Source: an uncultured Blautia sp.
Lineage (GTDB): Bacteria > Bacillota > Clostridia > Lachnospirales > Lachnospiraceae
Length of the DNA: 14,715 nucleotides
Assembly: GCA_900553515.1 (NCBI GenBank)
Contig: USDN01000066.1
Coordinates: forward strand, 1 to 14,715
Direction of reading: 5' to 3'
Shown piece after piece: positions 1 to 6,693 of this stretch (its first letter is position 1; each line of letters begins with the position of its first letter). The notes below the pieces were generated by a model that saw only the letters and a program-made list of their open reading frames with translations, searched no databases and had not been told where the DNA came from. The position numbers and the translations under genes are program-made.

Positions 1-607
1 CCAGCAGAACATACTCTTTTTCAAGAAGCTTCAGCTCACTGTCTGTAATTTTTTCTCCCGGATATCTTCCTGCCTCCGGCCAGTCATTCTGTCTGTAATA
101 ATGAAATGCCTCATGAGTCAAAAAGGTAATAAAATGTTCAGATGTATATGCCTGATCAATTCCGGTTTCTCTGTCATACTTCACATAATAGACTTCATTT
201 CCATATAGCCTGTATTCTTTTTGAATCGTATTGAAGTTCCCGTCTGCCCAGAACTGAAAAAGGCCGGGATATACAGGAGATATCCTGTATACGCTGAGTC
301 CGGAATCGGAAGGCATCTTGATCCTGCGGACAAATATTCCTTTTGGTTCTTTTTCCGGGTTCACCAGATATACGGTTTTATCCGATTTATTTATCGTCAC
401 AAATGTCTTGTCATAAAGAGAAAAGTCCTGCCAGACCGGAGTGACCTGCTCCGCTTTCATGTAAGTCTCCAGTTCCCGCAGAGCCTGTCTGTCAGCGTCC
501 GGCAGCTTATCATATTTGTCATTCCTCATGTTTAATAAAACCACTGCCGCAAAACATGCCGCCATAAGACACACGATACTGAAAAGAATTGTTTTTACTT
601 TTTTCAT
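1..607 (-). CDS. Membrane-anchored or secreted HEXXH protein, partial (C-terminus beyond window)
   Basis: An open frame runs from an ATG at 607 to the left edge without a stop: 202 codons, with the 3' end missing. An AAGGAG ribosome binding site lies at 615-620, 7 bases before the start. Residues 1-26 form a basic start (MKKVK) and a hydrophobic stretch, so the protein is exported or anchored by an N-terminal helix. Residues 165-169 read HEAFH, which fits the HEXXH zinc-metalloprotease signature, within THEAFHYYRQN. The third zinc ligand would lie beyond the edge and cannot be checked. I do not recognise a named family, and the middle part (about 55-155) has no motif I know. It lies downstream of the hydA terminator in the same direction, so it is probably transcribed separately. 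A possible -10 (TATAAA, minus strand, 634-639) is present without a convincing -35. A peptidase role is inferred from the motif only. Confidence 0.75.
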   Translation of the reverse strand, partial: MKKVKTILFSIVCLMAACFAAVVLLNMRNDKYDKLPDADRQALRELETYMKAEQVTPVWQDFSLYDKTFVTINKSDKTVYLVNPEKEPKGIFVRRIKMPSDSGLSVYRISPVYPGLFQFWADGNFNTIQKEYRLYGNEVYYVKYDRETGIDQAYTSEHFITFLTHEAFHYYRQNDWPEAGRYPGEKITDSELKLLEKEYVLL

Positions 608-678
608 CTGTTTTCTCCTTTTTTGTTTTTTTCTTTATACCATATATCCTTTGCTCATGTGTAGTATTCATATTCTGC

Positions 679-725
679 AAAAGGGCAGGGATGAACTGCT
701 CTTTTGCAGTCATCCCCGCCCTTTT
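679..725 (-). terminator. Rho-independent terminator of the hyd operon
   Basis: A very long hairpin begins 11 bases after the hydA stop. On the minus strand AAAAGGGC pairs with GCCCTTTT and GGGATGA with TCATCCC. There is one internal mismatch and one bulged base, then an inner CTGC/GCAG stem closes a 6-base loop. The trailing T run is short (TTTTG). It separates the hydrogenase operon from the HEXXH gene. Confidence 0.8.
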
Positions 726-736
726 ATTTAGTTCTG

Positions 737-2425
737 TTAATAGAAATCATTATGGAGCAGTTCATGCTCTTTTCCTTTCAGAAGAGTATCATAAAGCTCG
801 ATCACAAGCGGATTCTCATCTGATTTCTTGATAATCATAGTATTGTCCGCATTGTACAGACCTTTGGCTCTTGCAGCCTTGGTCCTGTCACCGGCTCTGG
901 TAGGCTGTCCTCCACCCATAATACAGCCTCGTCTGCATGCCATTACCTCAATAAGGTGGTATTCAGCTTCGCCGTTTTTCACACGGTCCATCACCTTTCT
1001 TGCATTTGCAAGACCGCTGACTACACAGATCTTCACATCCATTCCCTTATAAGGAACGCTGAACTCTTTAATGCCCTCGTCGCCGCGGACGCCGCATTCG
1101 GAGATTTCTCTCATCGCTTCCTTGCTGTGGTCATCCGTAAGACGTCTTAAAACTGCCTCTGTAACGCCGCCGGTCACACCAAAGATCACGCCGCCGCCGG
1201 AACCGAATCCAAACGGCATATCGCAGGCTTCCGGATCAAGAGAAGCAAAGTCAAGACCAAAGTTATCGATCATACGGATCAGCTCCGTAGTGGTGATAAC
1301 GATATCAGTGTCCTGCTCGCCTTTGGTAAAGCTGTTCGGACGGATAGCTTCCGCCTTCTTGGCTGTACATGGCATGATAGAAACCATCACAGTCTTTTTG
1401 CCCTGCGCGTGTTCCGGTTCACGGAAATACTCTTTGATCACGGCAGACATCATCTGCTGCGGTGATCTGCAGGTAGAAATATTCGGGATATAATCCTTAT
1501 ACTGATCTGTCACAAACTTCACCCATGCCGGACAGCAGGAAGTCAGAAGCGGAAGGTTTTCTCCCTTTTCTATTCTTTTCAGGAATTCTGCAGATTCTTC
1601 CATAATGGTAAGATCTGCGCTGAAAGTAGTATCATAAACTTCATCAAAGCCCATTCTGTGGAGCGCATTGACGATCTTGCCCATTACGCTGCGGCCCTTG
1701 GGCTGTCCATAATGGTCTCCCACTGCCACACGAACCGCCGGGGCGATCTGAGCAACCACCCGCACATTCGGATCTGCAAGGGCTTCCCATGCTTCATCCA
1801 TATGATTCTTAATGGAGATCGCTCCTGTCGGACAGAATACACGGCACTGACCGCAGTTTACGCAGTCCGTCTCCGCGATCTTCTTGTTAAATGCCGGCAT
1901 AACCATGGCTTCTGTTCCACGGTATGCAAATCCCAGGGCGCCGATTCCCTGAAGTTCTTCACAGGCACGCACACAGTCTCCGCAGAGGATACATTTATTC
2001 GGATCCCTTACAAGTGACGGTGAGCTTGTGTCGATCTCATGGATCTCTCTTGTATTTTCAAAACGGATGTCTCTTACTCCAAGACGGTGCGCCAGTTCCT
2101 GAAGGATACACTCGCCGCTTTTGATACAGGTGGTACAGTCTCTGCAGTGTGCTGCAAGAAGAAGCTCCACGATCAGCTTACGATATTTTTTGATCCTTCC
2201 GGAATTGGTGTAGATCACCATTCCGTCTCTTGGTTCTTCTGAACAGGAGGCAAAGGTTCTGCCTCTGTCATCCTCCACTGTACACAGACGGCATGCGCCG
2301 AAGGTGGAAACCTCGGAATGATAGCACAGTGTCGGTATATTAATGCCTGCCTTGCGGATAACGGTCAGGACATTTTTTTCATCGGTAAATTCAACTTTTC
2401 TACCGTCAATGGTCATTGTACCCAT
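737..2425 (-). CDS. hydA: [FeFe] hydrogenase catalytic subunit HydA (trimeric, NAD-linked/bifurcating type)
   Basis: This is the catalytic subunit of a cytoplasmic trimeric [FeFe] hydrogenase, which reversibly makes H2 with electrons from reduced ferredoxin and NADH (family knowledge). Domains in order: an N-terminal [2Fe-2S] ferredoxin with C34, C45, C48 and C61; a His-Cys [4Fe-4S] site at H93, C97, C100 and C106; two [4Fe-4S] sets at C145/148/151/155 and C188/191/194/198; then the H-cluster domain. The three H-cluster motifs are intact: TSCCPAW (proton-relay C297 and ligand C298), MPCTAKK (C353) and EVMACRRGC (C497, C501). The tail ends in a small-subunit-like stretch, HELLHNDFY. At 562 residues it lacks the extra C-terminal domain of some longer HydA proteins. 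The start at 2425 has a GGGAGG site 7 bases upstream; a second Met at residue 4 fits less well. It lies 15 bases after hydB and is the last gene of the operon. Coupling to HydB/HydC points to bifurcation, but sequence alone cannot prove it. Confidence 0.95.
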   Translation of the reverse strand: MGTMTIDGRKVEFTDEKNVLTVIRKAGINIPTLCYHSEVSTFGACRLCTVEDDRGRTFASCSEEPRDGMVIYTNSGRIKKYRKLIVELLLAAHCRDCTTCIKSGECILQELAHRLGVRDIRFENTREIHEIDTSSPSLVRDPNKCILCGDCVRACEELQGIGALGFAYRGTEAMVMPAFNKKIAETDCVNCGQCRVFCPTGAISIKNHMDEAWEALADPNVRVVAQIAPAVRVAVGDHYGQPKGRSVMGKIVNALHRMGFDEVYDTTFSADLTIMEESAEFLKRIEKGENLPLLTSCCPAWVKFVTDQYKDYIPNISTCRSPQQMMSAVIKEYFREPEHAQGKKTVMVSIMPCTAKKAEAIRPNSFTKGEQDTDIVITTTELIRMIDNFGLDFASLDPEACDMPFGFGSGGGVIFGVTGGVTEAVLRRLTDDHSKEAMREISECGVRGDEGIKEFSVPYKGMDVKICVVSGLANARKVMDRVKNGEAEYHLIEVMACRRGCIMGGGQPTRAGDRTKAARAKGLYNADNTMIIKKSDENPLVIELYDTLLKGKEHELLHNDFY

Positions 2426-2440
2426 AATCGTTCCTCCCTT

Positions 2441-4312
2441 TTACGCTTCCACATAAATTGCATCAAAGTTACAGTTATCCTTACATGCGCCGCACTTGAT
2501 ACAAAGATCATTATTGATGTGATACGGATGTTTGATCTTTCCGGTGATCGCTCCTGCCGGACAGTTCTTGGCACATTTGCCGCATCCGATACAGAATTCT
2601 TCATTAATGTGGAACTGACGAAGGGCTGTACAAACCTTTGCACGGCACTTCTTATCCTTGATATGCTCCTCATACTCGCTGCGGAACCGCTTCAGTGTGC
2701 TGATGACCGGAAGAGGCGCACTCTTTCCGAGACCGCAAAGAGCCATACTCTGTACCATGGTCGCAAGCTCTTCCAGCTCATCAAGATCCGACATTTCTCC
2801 CTTACCTGCAACAATGCGTTCCAGGATCTCCAGCATACGTTTGGTACCTTCACGGCATGGAACACATTTGCCGCAGCTTTCTCTCTGGGTAAAACTCATA
2901 AAGAAACGCGCAACCTCAACCATGCAGGTATTTTCATCCATAACAACAAGCCCGCCGGAACCCATGATAGCATCCAGTTTCTTTACGGAGTCAAAATCAA
3001 GAGGCTGATCCAGCTGATCGTCCACCAGACATCCGCCGGAAGGACCGCCGATCTGAACACCCTTAAATGCAGCGCCGCTTTTCAGTCCGCCGCCGATATC
3101 ATAAATGATATGACGGAGATTTGTTCCCATGGGAACTTCGATCAGACCTGTATTTTCAATTGCTCCTGTCAGGGAGAAGGTTTTTGTTCCCGGGCTGCCC
3201 TCTGTTCCGATCGTACGGAACCAGTCTGCACCCTGAAGGATGATCTTCGGAACGTTTGCATAGGTTTCCACGTTATTCAGAACAGTAGGCTTTTCCCACA
3301 GTCCCTTTTCTACAGTACGGGGCGGCTTCACTCGGGGCATACCTCTGTTGCCTTCGATAGATGCGGTCAGGGCAGAACCCTCGCCGCAGACAAATGCGCC
3401 TGCGCCTCTGTTGATATGTAAGTAGAAATTCACACCGGAGCCCAGGATATTAGTTCCCAGAAGTCCGTATGCCTCCGCCTGTTCAATAGCCATACGCAGT
3501 CTCTGTACAGAAAGAGGATATTCGGCTCTTACATAAATATATCCGTTCTCAGCGCCTACCGCATAAGCGGCAATGACCATACCCTCGATCATCTTATAAG
3601 GATCGCCTTCCATTACGGAACCGTCCATAAATGCTCCCGGGTCACCCTCGTCGCCATTACATACCACATATCTTGTGGTTTCTTTCTGACGCGCTACCTG
3701 TCCCCATTTCTTGCCTGCCGGGAAACCTGCGCCGCCGCGGCCGCGAAGACCGGATTTCGTCACTTCATCAATCACATCCTGCGGAGTCATGTCAAAGAAT
3801 GCCTTTGCCATAGCCTGAAAACCGCCTGCCGCAATATATTCGTCAATGGATTCTGCATCGATCTTGCCGCAGTTTTCCAGAACGATACGGGTCTGCTGAT
3901 TTAAGAACGGAATATCGTCCGGATGAGGACAGACCTCGTCATGGTCTCTGTAGAAAAGACGTTCTACCGGCTGGCCTGCAAGTACGGTACGGTCCACGAT
4001 CTCTTTACAGTCCTCAACCTGTACATGTACATACTGATAATCATAAGGCTGGATCCTCATAAGAGGTCCAAGCTCGCACAGCCCCTGACAGCCTGTTTTT
4101 ACAACGCCGAGATGAGGGATATCTTTCTGCATCTCCACCTGGACTCCGTCCAGATCTGCACAGAGCTTTACCATCTCGTCATAGATTTTCTGTGCGCCGG
4201 AAGCCATACATCCGGTACCGGAACAAACAAGAACACGGCAGGTATAGGTATTGATCGTATCCTGAACTTCTTTCTGCTTATTGAGCAGATCTTCTTTTGA
4301 AATAATACTCAT
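2441..4312 (-). CDS. hydB: NuoF-like flavin/NAD(H)-binding hydrogenase subunit HydB
   Basis: This subunit binds FMN and NAD(H) and is thought to be where electrons are split or merged in bifurcating hydrogenases. Domains in order: an N-terminal thioredoxin-like [2Fe-2S] domain (C30, C35, C75, C79); the NuoF-type FMN/NADH domain with GRGGAGFPAG at 191-200 and CGEGSAL at 309-315; an SLBB-like linker; a [4Fe-4S] domain with C480, C483, C486 and C526; and a C-terminal double ferredoxin with CIGCGKCAKNC (574-584) and CIKCGACKDNC (604-614). The extra domains at both ends distinguish it from plain complex I NuoF and match HydB of HydABC enzymes. At 623 residues it has the usual length. Its ATG overlaps the hydC stop by 4 bases (ATGA), so the two are probably translationally coupled. 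hydA follows after 15 bases. All cofactor-binding motifs appear intact. Confidence 0.95.
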   Translation of the reverse strand: MSIISKEDLLNKQKEVQDTINTYTCRVLVCSGTGCMASGAQKIYDEMVKLCADLDGVQVEMQKDIPHLGVVKTGCQGLCELGPLMRIQPYDYQYVHVQVEDCKEIVDRTVLAGQPVERLFYRDHDEVCPHPDDIPFLNQQTRIVLENCGKIDAESIDEYIAAGGFQAMAKAFFDMTPQDVIDEVTKSGLRGRGGAGFPAGKKWGQVARQKETTRYVVCNGDEGDPGAFMDGSVMEGDPYKMIEGMVIAAYAVGAENGYIYVRAEYPLSVQRLRMAIEQAEAYGLLGTNILGSGVNFYLHINRGAGAFVCGEGSALTASIEGNRGMPRVKPPRTVEKGLWEKPTVLNNVETYANVPKIILQGADWFRTIGTEGSPGTKTFSLTGAIENTGLIEVPMGTNLRHIIYDIGGGLKSGAAFKGVQIGGPSGGCLVDDQLDQPLDFDSVKKLDAIMGSGGLVVMDENTCMVEVARFFMSFTQRESCGKCVPCREGTKRMLEILERIVAGKGEMSDLDELEELATMVQSMALCGLGKSAPLPVISTLKRFRSEYEEHIKDKKCRAKVCTALRQFHINEEFCIGCGKCAKNCPAGAITGKIKHPYHINNDLCIKCGACKDNCNFDAIYVEA

Positions 4313-4788
4313 GCCTTCTCACCTCTCAATTCTTCCAGAAGCTCCACCGCCTTCTCCGGTGTCATCTTCGGGTGCACCTCATCGTTAACGGTAAGTGTCG
4401 GCGCCAGTCCGCATGCGCCAAGACAGGAAACAGTTTCTACTGTAAACATCATATCGTCTGTGGTATGTTTCTTATGGCTTAATCCCAGTTCTTTCATTAA
4501 CGCTTCCTTGACAGGCATGGATTTACGAACGTGACATGCCGTTCCGTCACAGACCTTAATGATATATTTTCCCTTTGGTTCAAAGGAAAAGTTCTCATAA
4601 AAGGTAGCTACGCTAAATGCTTTGGCCTCTGTTACACCGATCTCTGAAGCCACATAGGTAAGAAGTTCTCCCGGAAGATAACGGTATTCAGCCTGAATAT
4701 CCTGCATAATCGGAATCAGGGACGCTGCTTTGCGCCCATAATGCTCAATAATCTCGTCCGTCTTCCTGTAATAAGACTGATCTAACAT
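4309..4788 (-). CDS. hydC: NuoE-like [2Fe-2S] hydrogenase subunit HydC
   Basis: This is the small thioredoxin-fold electron-transfer subunit of the HydABC hydrogenase, homologous to NuoE of complex I. The [2Fe-2S] ligands are visible as C80 and C85 (VCDGTAC) and C122 and C126 (SCLGACG). An N-terminal helical part contains the family-typical DIQAEYRYLPGELL and ATFYENFSF. At 159 residues the length is normal. It is the first gene of the operon. Its ATG at 4788 follows a GGAGG site at 4796-4800 with a 7-base spacer, and its TGA overlaps the hydB ATG. Transcription most likely starts near 4856 from the promoter described separately, giving a leader of roughly 65-70 bases that contains an inverted repeat. 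Confidence 0.95.
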   Translation of the reverse strand: MLDQSYYRKTDEIIEHYGRKAASLIPIMQDIQAEYRYLPGELLTYVASEIGVTEAKAFSVATFYENFSFEPKGKYIIKVCDGTACHVRKSMPVKEALMKELGLSHKKHTTDDMMFTVETVSCLGACGLAPTLTVNDEVHPKMTPEKAVELLEELRGEKA

Positions 4789-4834
4789 GCATTTTCCTCC
4801 TTAACGGTTGTTTTGCTTAATCCCCACTATTTCT

Positions 4835-4852
4835 GTCACTTTTGCCAGTGAC
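4835..4852. promoter_or_regulatory. Inverted repeat in the hydCBA leader (candidate operator or RNA hairpin)
   Basis: A perfect 6-bp inverted repeat, GTCACT-N6-AGTGAC, lies just downstream of the predicted hydC start of transcription. Bound by a repressor it would block elongation; as RNA it would make a small leader hairpin. It has no T run, so it is not a terminator. Function is inferred from position only. Confidence 0.45.
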
Positions 4853-4858
4853 TTATGC

Positions 4859-4870
4859 TGTAATTATACA
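4859..4870. promoter_or_regulatory. TGTA-N4-TACA palindrome over the hydC -10 element (candidate operator)
   Basis: The 12-mer TGTAATTATACA is a perfect palindrome with a 4-base centre and covers the TATAAT box of the hydC promoter. The same TGTA-N4-TACA pattern occurs at 5044-5055, before the divergent hydrogenase gene. A protein bound here would be expected to repress hydCBA. Part of the match is forced by the TATAAT box itself, which lowers its weight. Confidence 0.4.
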
Positions 4871-4891
4871 TGAAACCAGCAATTTCTACAA
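4863..4891 (-). promoter_or_regulatory. Sigma-A-type promoter of hydCBA
   Basis: On the minus strand a -35 TTGTAG (4886-4891) is followed by exactly 17 bases and a perfect -10 TATAAT (4863-4868). The T-G pair just before the -10 (ATGTATAAT) resembles an extended -10. The spacing and orientation fit the hydC start at 4788. Confidence 0.8.
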
Positions 4892-4906
4892 GATATATTT
4901 CAGATT

Positions 4907-4925
4907 TTTCTGGAATTTTCAGAAA
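4907..4925. promoter_or_regulatory. 19-bp near-perfect palindrome upstream of hydC (candidate activator site)
   Basis: TTTCTGGAA-T-TTTCAGAAA pairs at 8 of 9 positions around a central T. The motif TTTCAGA also occurs as a direct repeat at 4898-4904 and 4917-4923. The palindrome is centred about 60 bases upstream of the predicted hydC transcription start, a position typical of activator sites. No known regulator motif is recognised. Confidence 0.4.
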
Positions 4926-5041
4926 TAACCAAAAACTTTGTTACTCTTTAAACGTGTTTGTTATTTTTTCTTCAATTTCCAGGTGATCCCGGAATGGCCT
5001 GTACACGGATTTTGTACTTTCTGCTGAACATAGATCATGTG

Positions 5042-5057
5042 CCTGTAAAAATACAGG
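5042..5057. promoter_or_regulatory. CCTGTA-N4-TACAGG palindrome upstream of the monomeric hydrogenase gene
   Basis: A perfect 6-bp inverted repeat with an AAAA centre lies 7 bases upstream of the candidate -35. It contains TGTA-N4-TACA, as does the hydC -10 region. A further CCTGTA half-site occurs at 4998-5003, in direct orientation 44 bp away. It is a candidate operator; its binding protein is unknown. Confidence 0.5.
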
Positions 5058-5064
5058 ATTTGTA

Positions 5065-5091
5065 TTGATTATCCGATTTTTTTCCTATAAT
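5065..5091 (+). promoter_or_regulatory. Probable promoter of the monomeric [FeFe] hydrogenase gene
   Basis: A perfect -10 TATAAT occupies 5086-5091. The best -35 is TTGATT at 5065-5070, which gives a short 15-base spacer. A weaker -10 reading, TAATAT (5088-5093), would give 17 bases. Orientation and distance fit the ATG at 5137, which has GAGGAG at 5123-5128 and an 8-base spacer. Confidence 0.55.
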
Positions 5092-5136
5092 ATAACAGAT
5101 ATCGGCAGACCAATATGAAACAGAGGAGAAAAAACT

Positions 5137-6642
5137 ATGAGAAATCTCGATACCCCTGTAAAACAGATACGACACAAAATTTTTACTGAAGTGGCAAAAA
5201 TCGGATTCGAGTCCACAGATGAAACCCTGATCCACGATATTGAAGCCATTCCTTATAATATTGTGGAAGAACGCGCCCAGTACCGCGAAAGTATTTACCG
5301 GGAACGCGCCGTGGCAAGCGAACGTGTACGCCTTGCCATGGGACTTTCTCTCCGTCCGGAAAACAGAGCAGTGCATCTTACCTCCGGTCTGGAGGCCAGC
5401 AACATTGACGAAAAATATTATGAGCCGCCTCTTATGCAGGTAATCCCGTCCGCCTGTGCAGCCTGTCCTCCTAACAAATATATTGTCAGCGACATGTGCA
5501 GAGGCTGTGTGGCGCATCCATGTATGCAGGCCTGCCCCAAGGGCGCTATTTCCATGATCAACGGAAAATCTTATATCGATCAGGACAAATGCATCAAATG
5601 CGGAAAATGCAAGGCAGTCTGTCCTTATGACGCTATTTCCCACAACACCCGTCCCTGCGAGCAGGCATGTGGGGTGAAAGCCATCGGAAGCGACGAGCAG
5701 GGTCGTGCAAAGATCCTGGATGACAAATGTGTTTCCTGCGGCATGTGTATGGTAAGCTGTCCTTTCGGCGCGATCTCTGATAAATCCCAGATCTTCCAGC
5801 TGGCGCATTCCCTCCGTGACGGAAATAAGATCATTGCCATTGTCGCTCCGGCATACATCAGCCAGTTTGGTGATGAGGTAACCCCGGGCAAATTTAAAAC
5901 CGCCCTTGAGATCCTTGGATTTTCGGATGTTTATGAGGTGGCTCTTGGCGCAGATATCGGCGCGATCTCCGAAGCTCACCACTATGCAAAGGAAGTTGCC
6001 ACCGGAAATCTTCCATTCCTTCTGACCTCCTGCTGCCCGTCCTGGTCCATGATGGCAAAGAAATTCTTCCCGGATATGATCGGAAATCTTTCCCAGGAGC
6101 TGACTCCTATGGTGGCTACTGCCCGAAAGGTGAAGCAGGAGCATCCGGACGCAAAGGTAGTATTTATCGGACCATGTGCTTCCAAAAAGCTGGAGGCCAT
6201 GCGTACAACCGTCCGCAGTGATGTGGATTTTGTCGTTACCTTCGAGGAACTTGACGCGCTTTTTGATGCAAAGGAAATCGACCCGGCATCCTTTGACGGA
6301 GAAGACGCCCTTCACAACGCCACTGCCGCCGGACGCGGCTATGCGGTAGCGGGCGGTGTGGCAGGCGCTATCGAGGCATGTCTGAAGGAATATTATCCGG
6401 ACGTACTGGTGCATATCGAACACGCAGAAACCCTTGCCGACTGCAAAAAAATGCTGACACTTGCCAAAGCAGGCAAGCTGAAAGGCTGCATGATCGAAGG
6501 CATGGCCTGTCCGGGCGGCTGTATGGGCGGCGCCGGCACCAATGTTCCTTATGCCAAATCTTCTAAAGCATTAAAGAAATACCTGGCAGAATCCTCCAGA
6601 AAGCTGCCGGATAAAGAGCTGGAAGATATCCAGCTGGATTAA
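5137..6642 (+). CDS. Single-subunit [FeFe] hydrogenase, group-B-like
   Basis: This is a 501-residue stand-alone [FeFe] hydrogenase of the kind often called group B in clostridia, presumably ferredoxin-linked because it has no flavin partner gene. About 100 N-terminal residues have no recognised motif. A cysteine-rich iron-sulfur region follows: C107/C110, C121/C124/C129/C133, C152/155/158/162, C174/C178 and C198/201/204/208, enough for three or more [4Fe-4S] clusters. H-cluster motifs are TSCCPSW (C299, C300), IGPCASKK (C347) and EGMACPGGCMGG (C458, C462). They differ from HydA in this window: GPC replaces MPC, and CPGGC replaces CRRGC. There is no [2Fe-2S] domain. The gene is divergent from hydCBA across 348 bp with its own promoter and terminator, so it is monocistronic. 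Whether it makes H2, consumes it or senses it cannot be decided from sequence. Confidence 0.92.
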   Translation: MRNLDTPVKQIRHKIFTEVAKIGFESTDETLIHDIEAIPYNIVEERAQYRESIYRERAVASERVRLAMGLSLRPENRAVHLTSGLEASNIDEKYYEPPLMQVIPSACAACPPNKYIVSDMCRGCVAHPCMQACPKGAISMINGKSYIDQDKCIKCGKCKAVCPYDAISHNTRPCEQACGVKAIGSDEQGRAKILDDKCVSCGMCMVSCPFGAISDKSQIFQLAHSLRDGNKIIAIVAPAYISQFGDEVTPGKFKTALEILGFSDVYEVALGADIGAISEAHHYAKEVATGNLPFLLTSCCPSWSMMAKKFFPDMIGNLSQELTPMVATARKVKQEHPDAKVVFIGPCASKKLEAMRTTVRSDVDFVVTFEELDALFDAKEIDPASFDGEDALHNATAAGRGYAVAGGVAGAIEACLKEYYPDVLVHIEHAETLADCKKMLTLAKAGKLKGCMIEGMACPGGCMGGAGTNVPYAKSSKALKKYLAESSRKLPDKELEDIQLD

Positions 6643-6644
6643 AG

Positions 6645-6678
6645 AAAAAAAGGTATCGCCTCAGCGGTACCTTTTTTT
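6645..6678. terminator. Bidirectional rho-independent terminator
   Basis: A 7-bp stem (GGTATCG pairing with CGGTACC, one G-U pair) with loop CCTCAG is flanked by seven A on the left and seven T on the right. It therefore reads as a terminator on both strands. It sits between the convergent hydrogenase gene (stop at 6642) and the last gene of the acs series (stop at 6694). Confidence 0.9.
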
Positions 6679-6693
6679 ACTATTTCGCAGGTT

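Noticed and set aside
2318..3421. A 367-codon open frame on the plus strand opposite hydB
   Set aside because: It is a shadow of the hydB reading frame: the translation has no family resemblance, and hydB has all its cofactor motifs.
4938..4955. Possible Rex (NADH-sensing repressor) site between the divergent hydrogenases
   Set aside because: TTGTTA followed by TTTAAAC matches only one half of the TTGTKAA-N4-TTMACAA consensus well (about 10 of 14 positions), with the right half poor. Rex control is plausible biologically but not supported here.
5035..6423. A long open frame (462 codons) on the minus strand opposite the monomeric hydrogenase
   Set aside because: It is antisense to a protein with intact H-cluster and ferredoxin motifs, its translation has no recognisable domain, and it runs across the promoter of the real gene.
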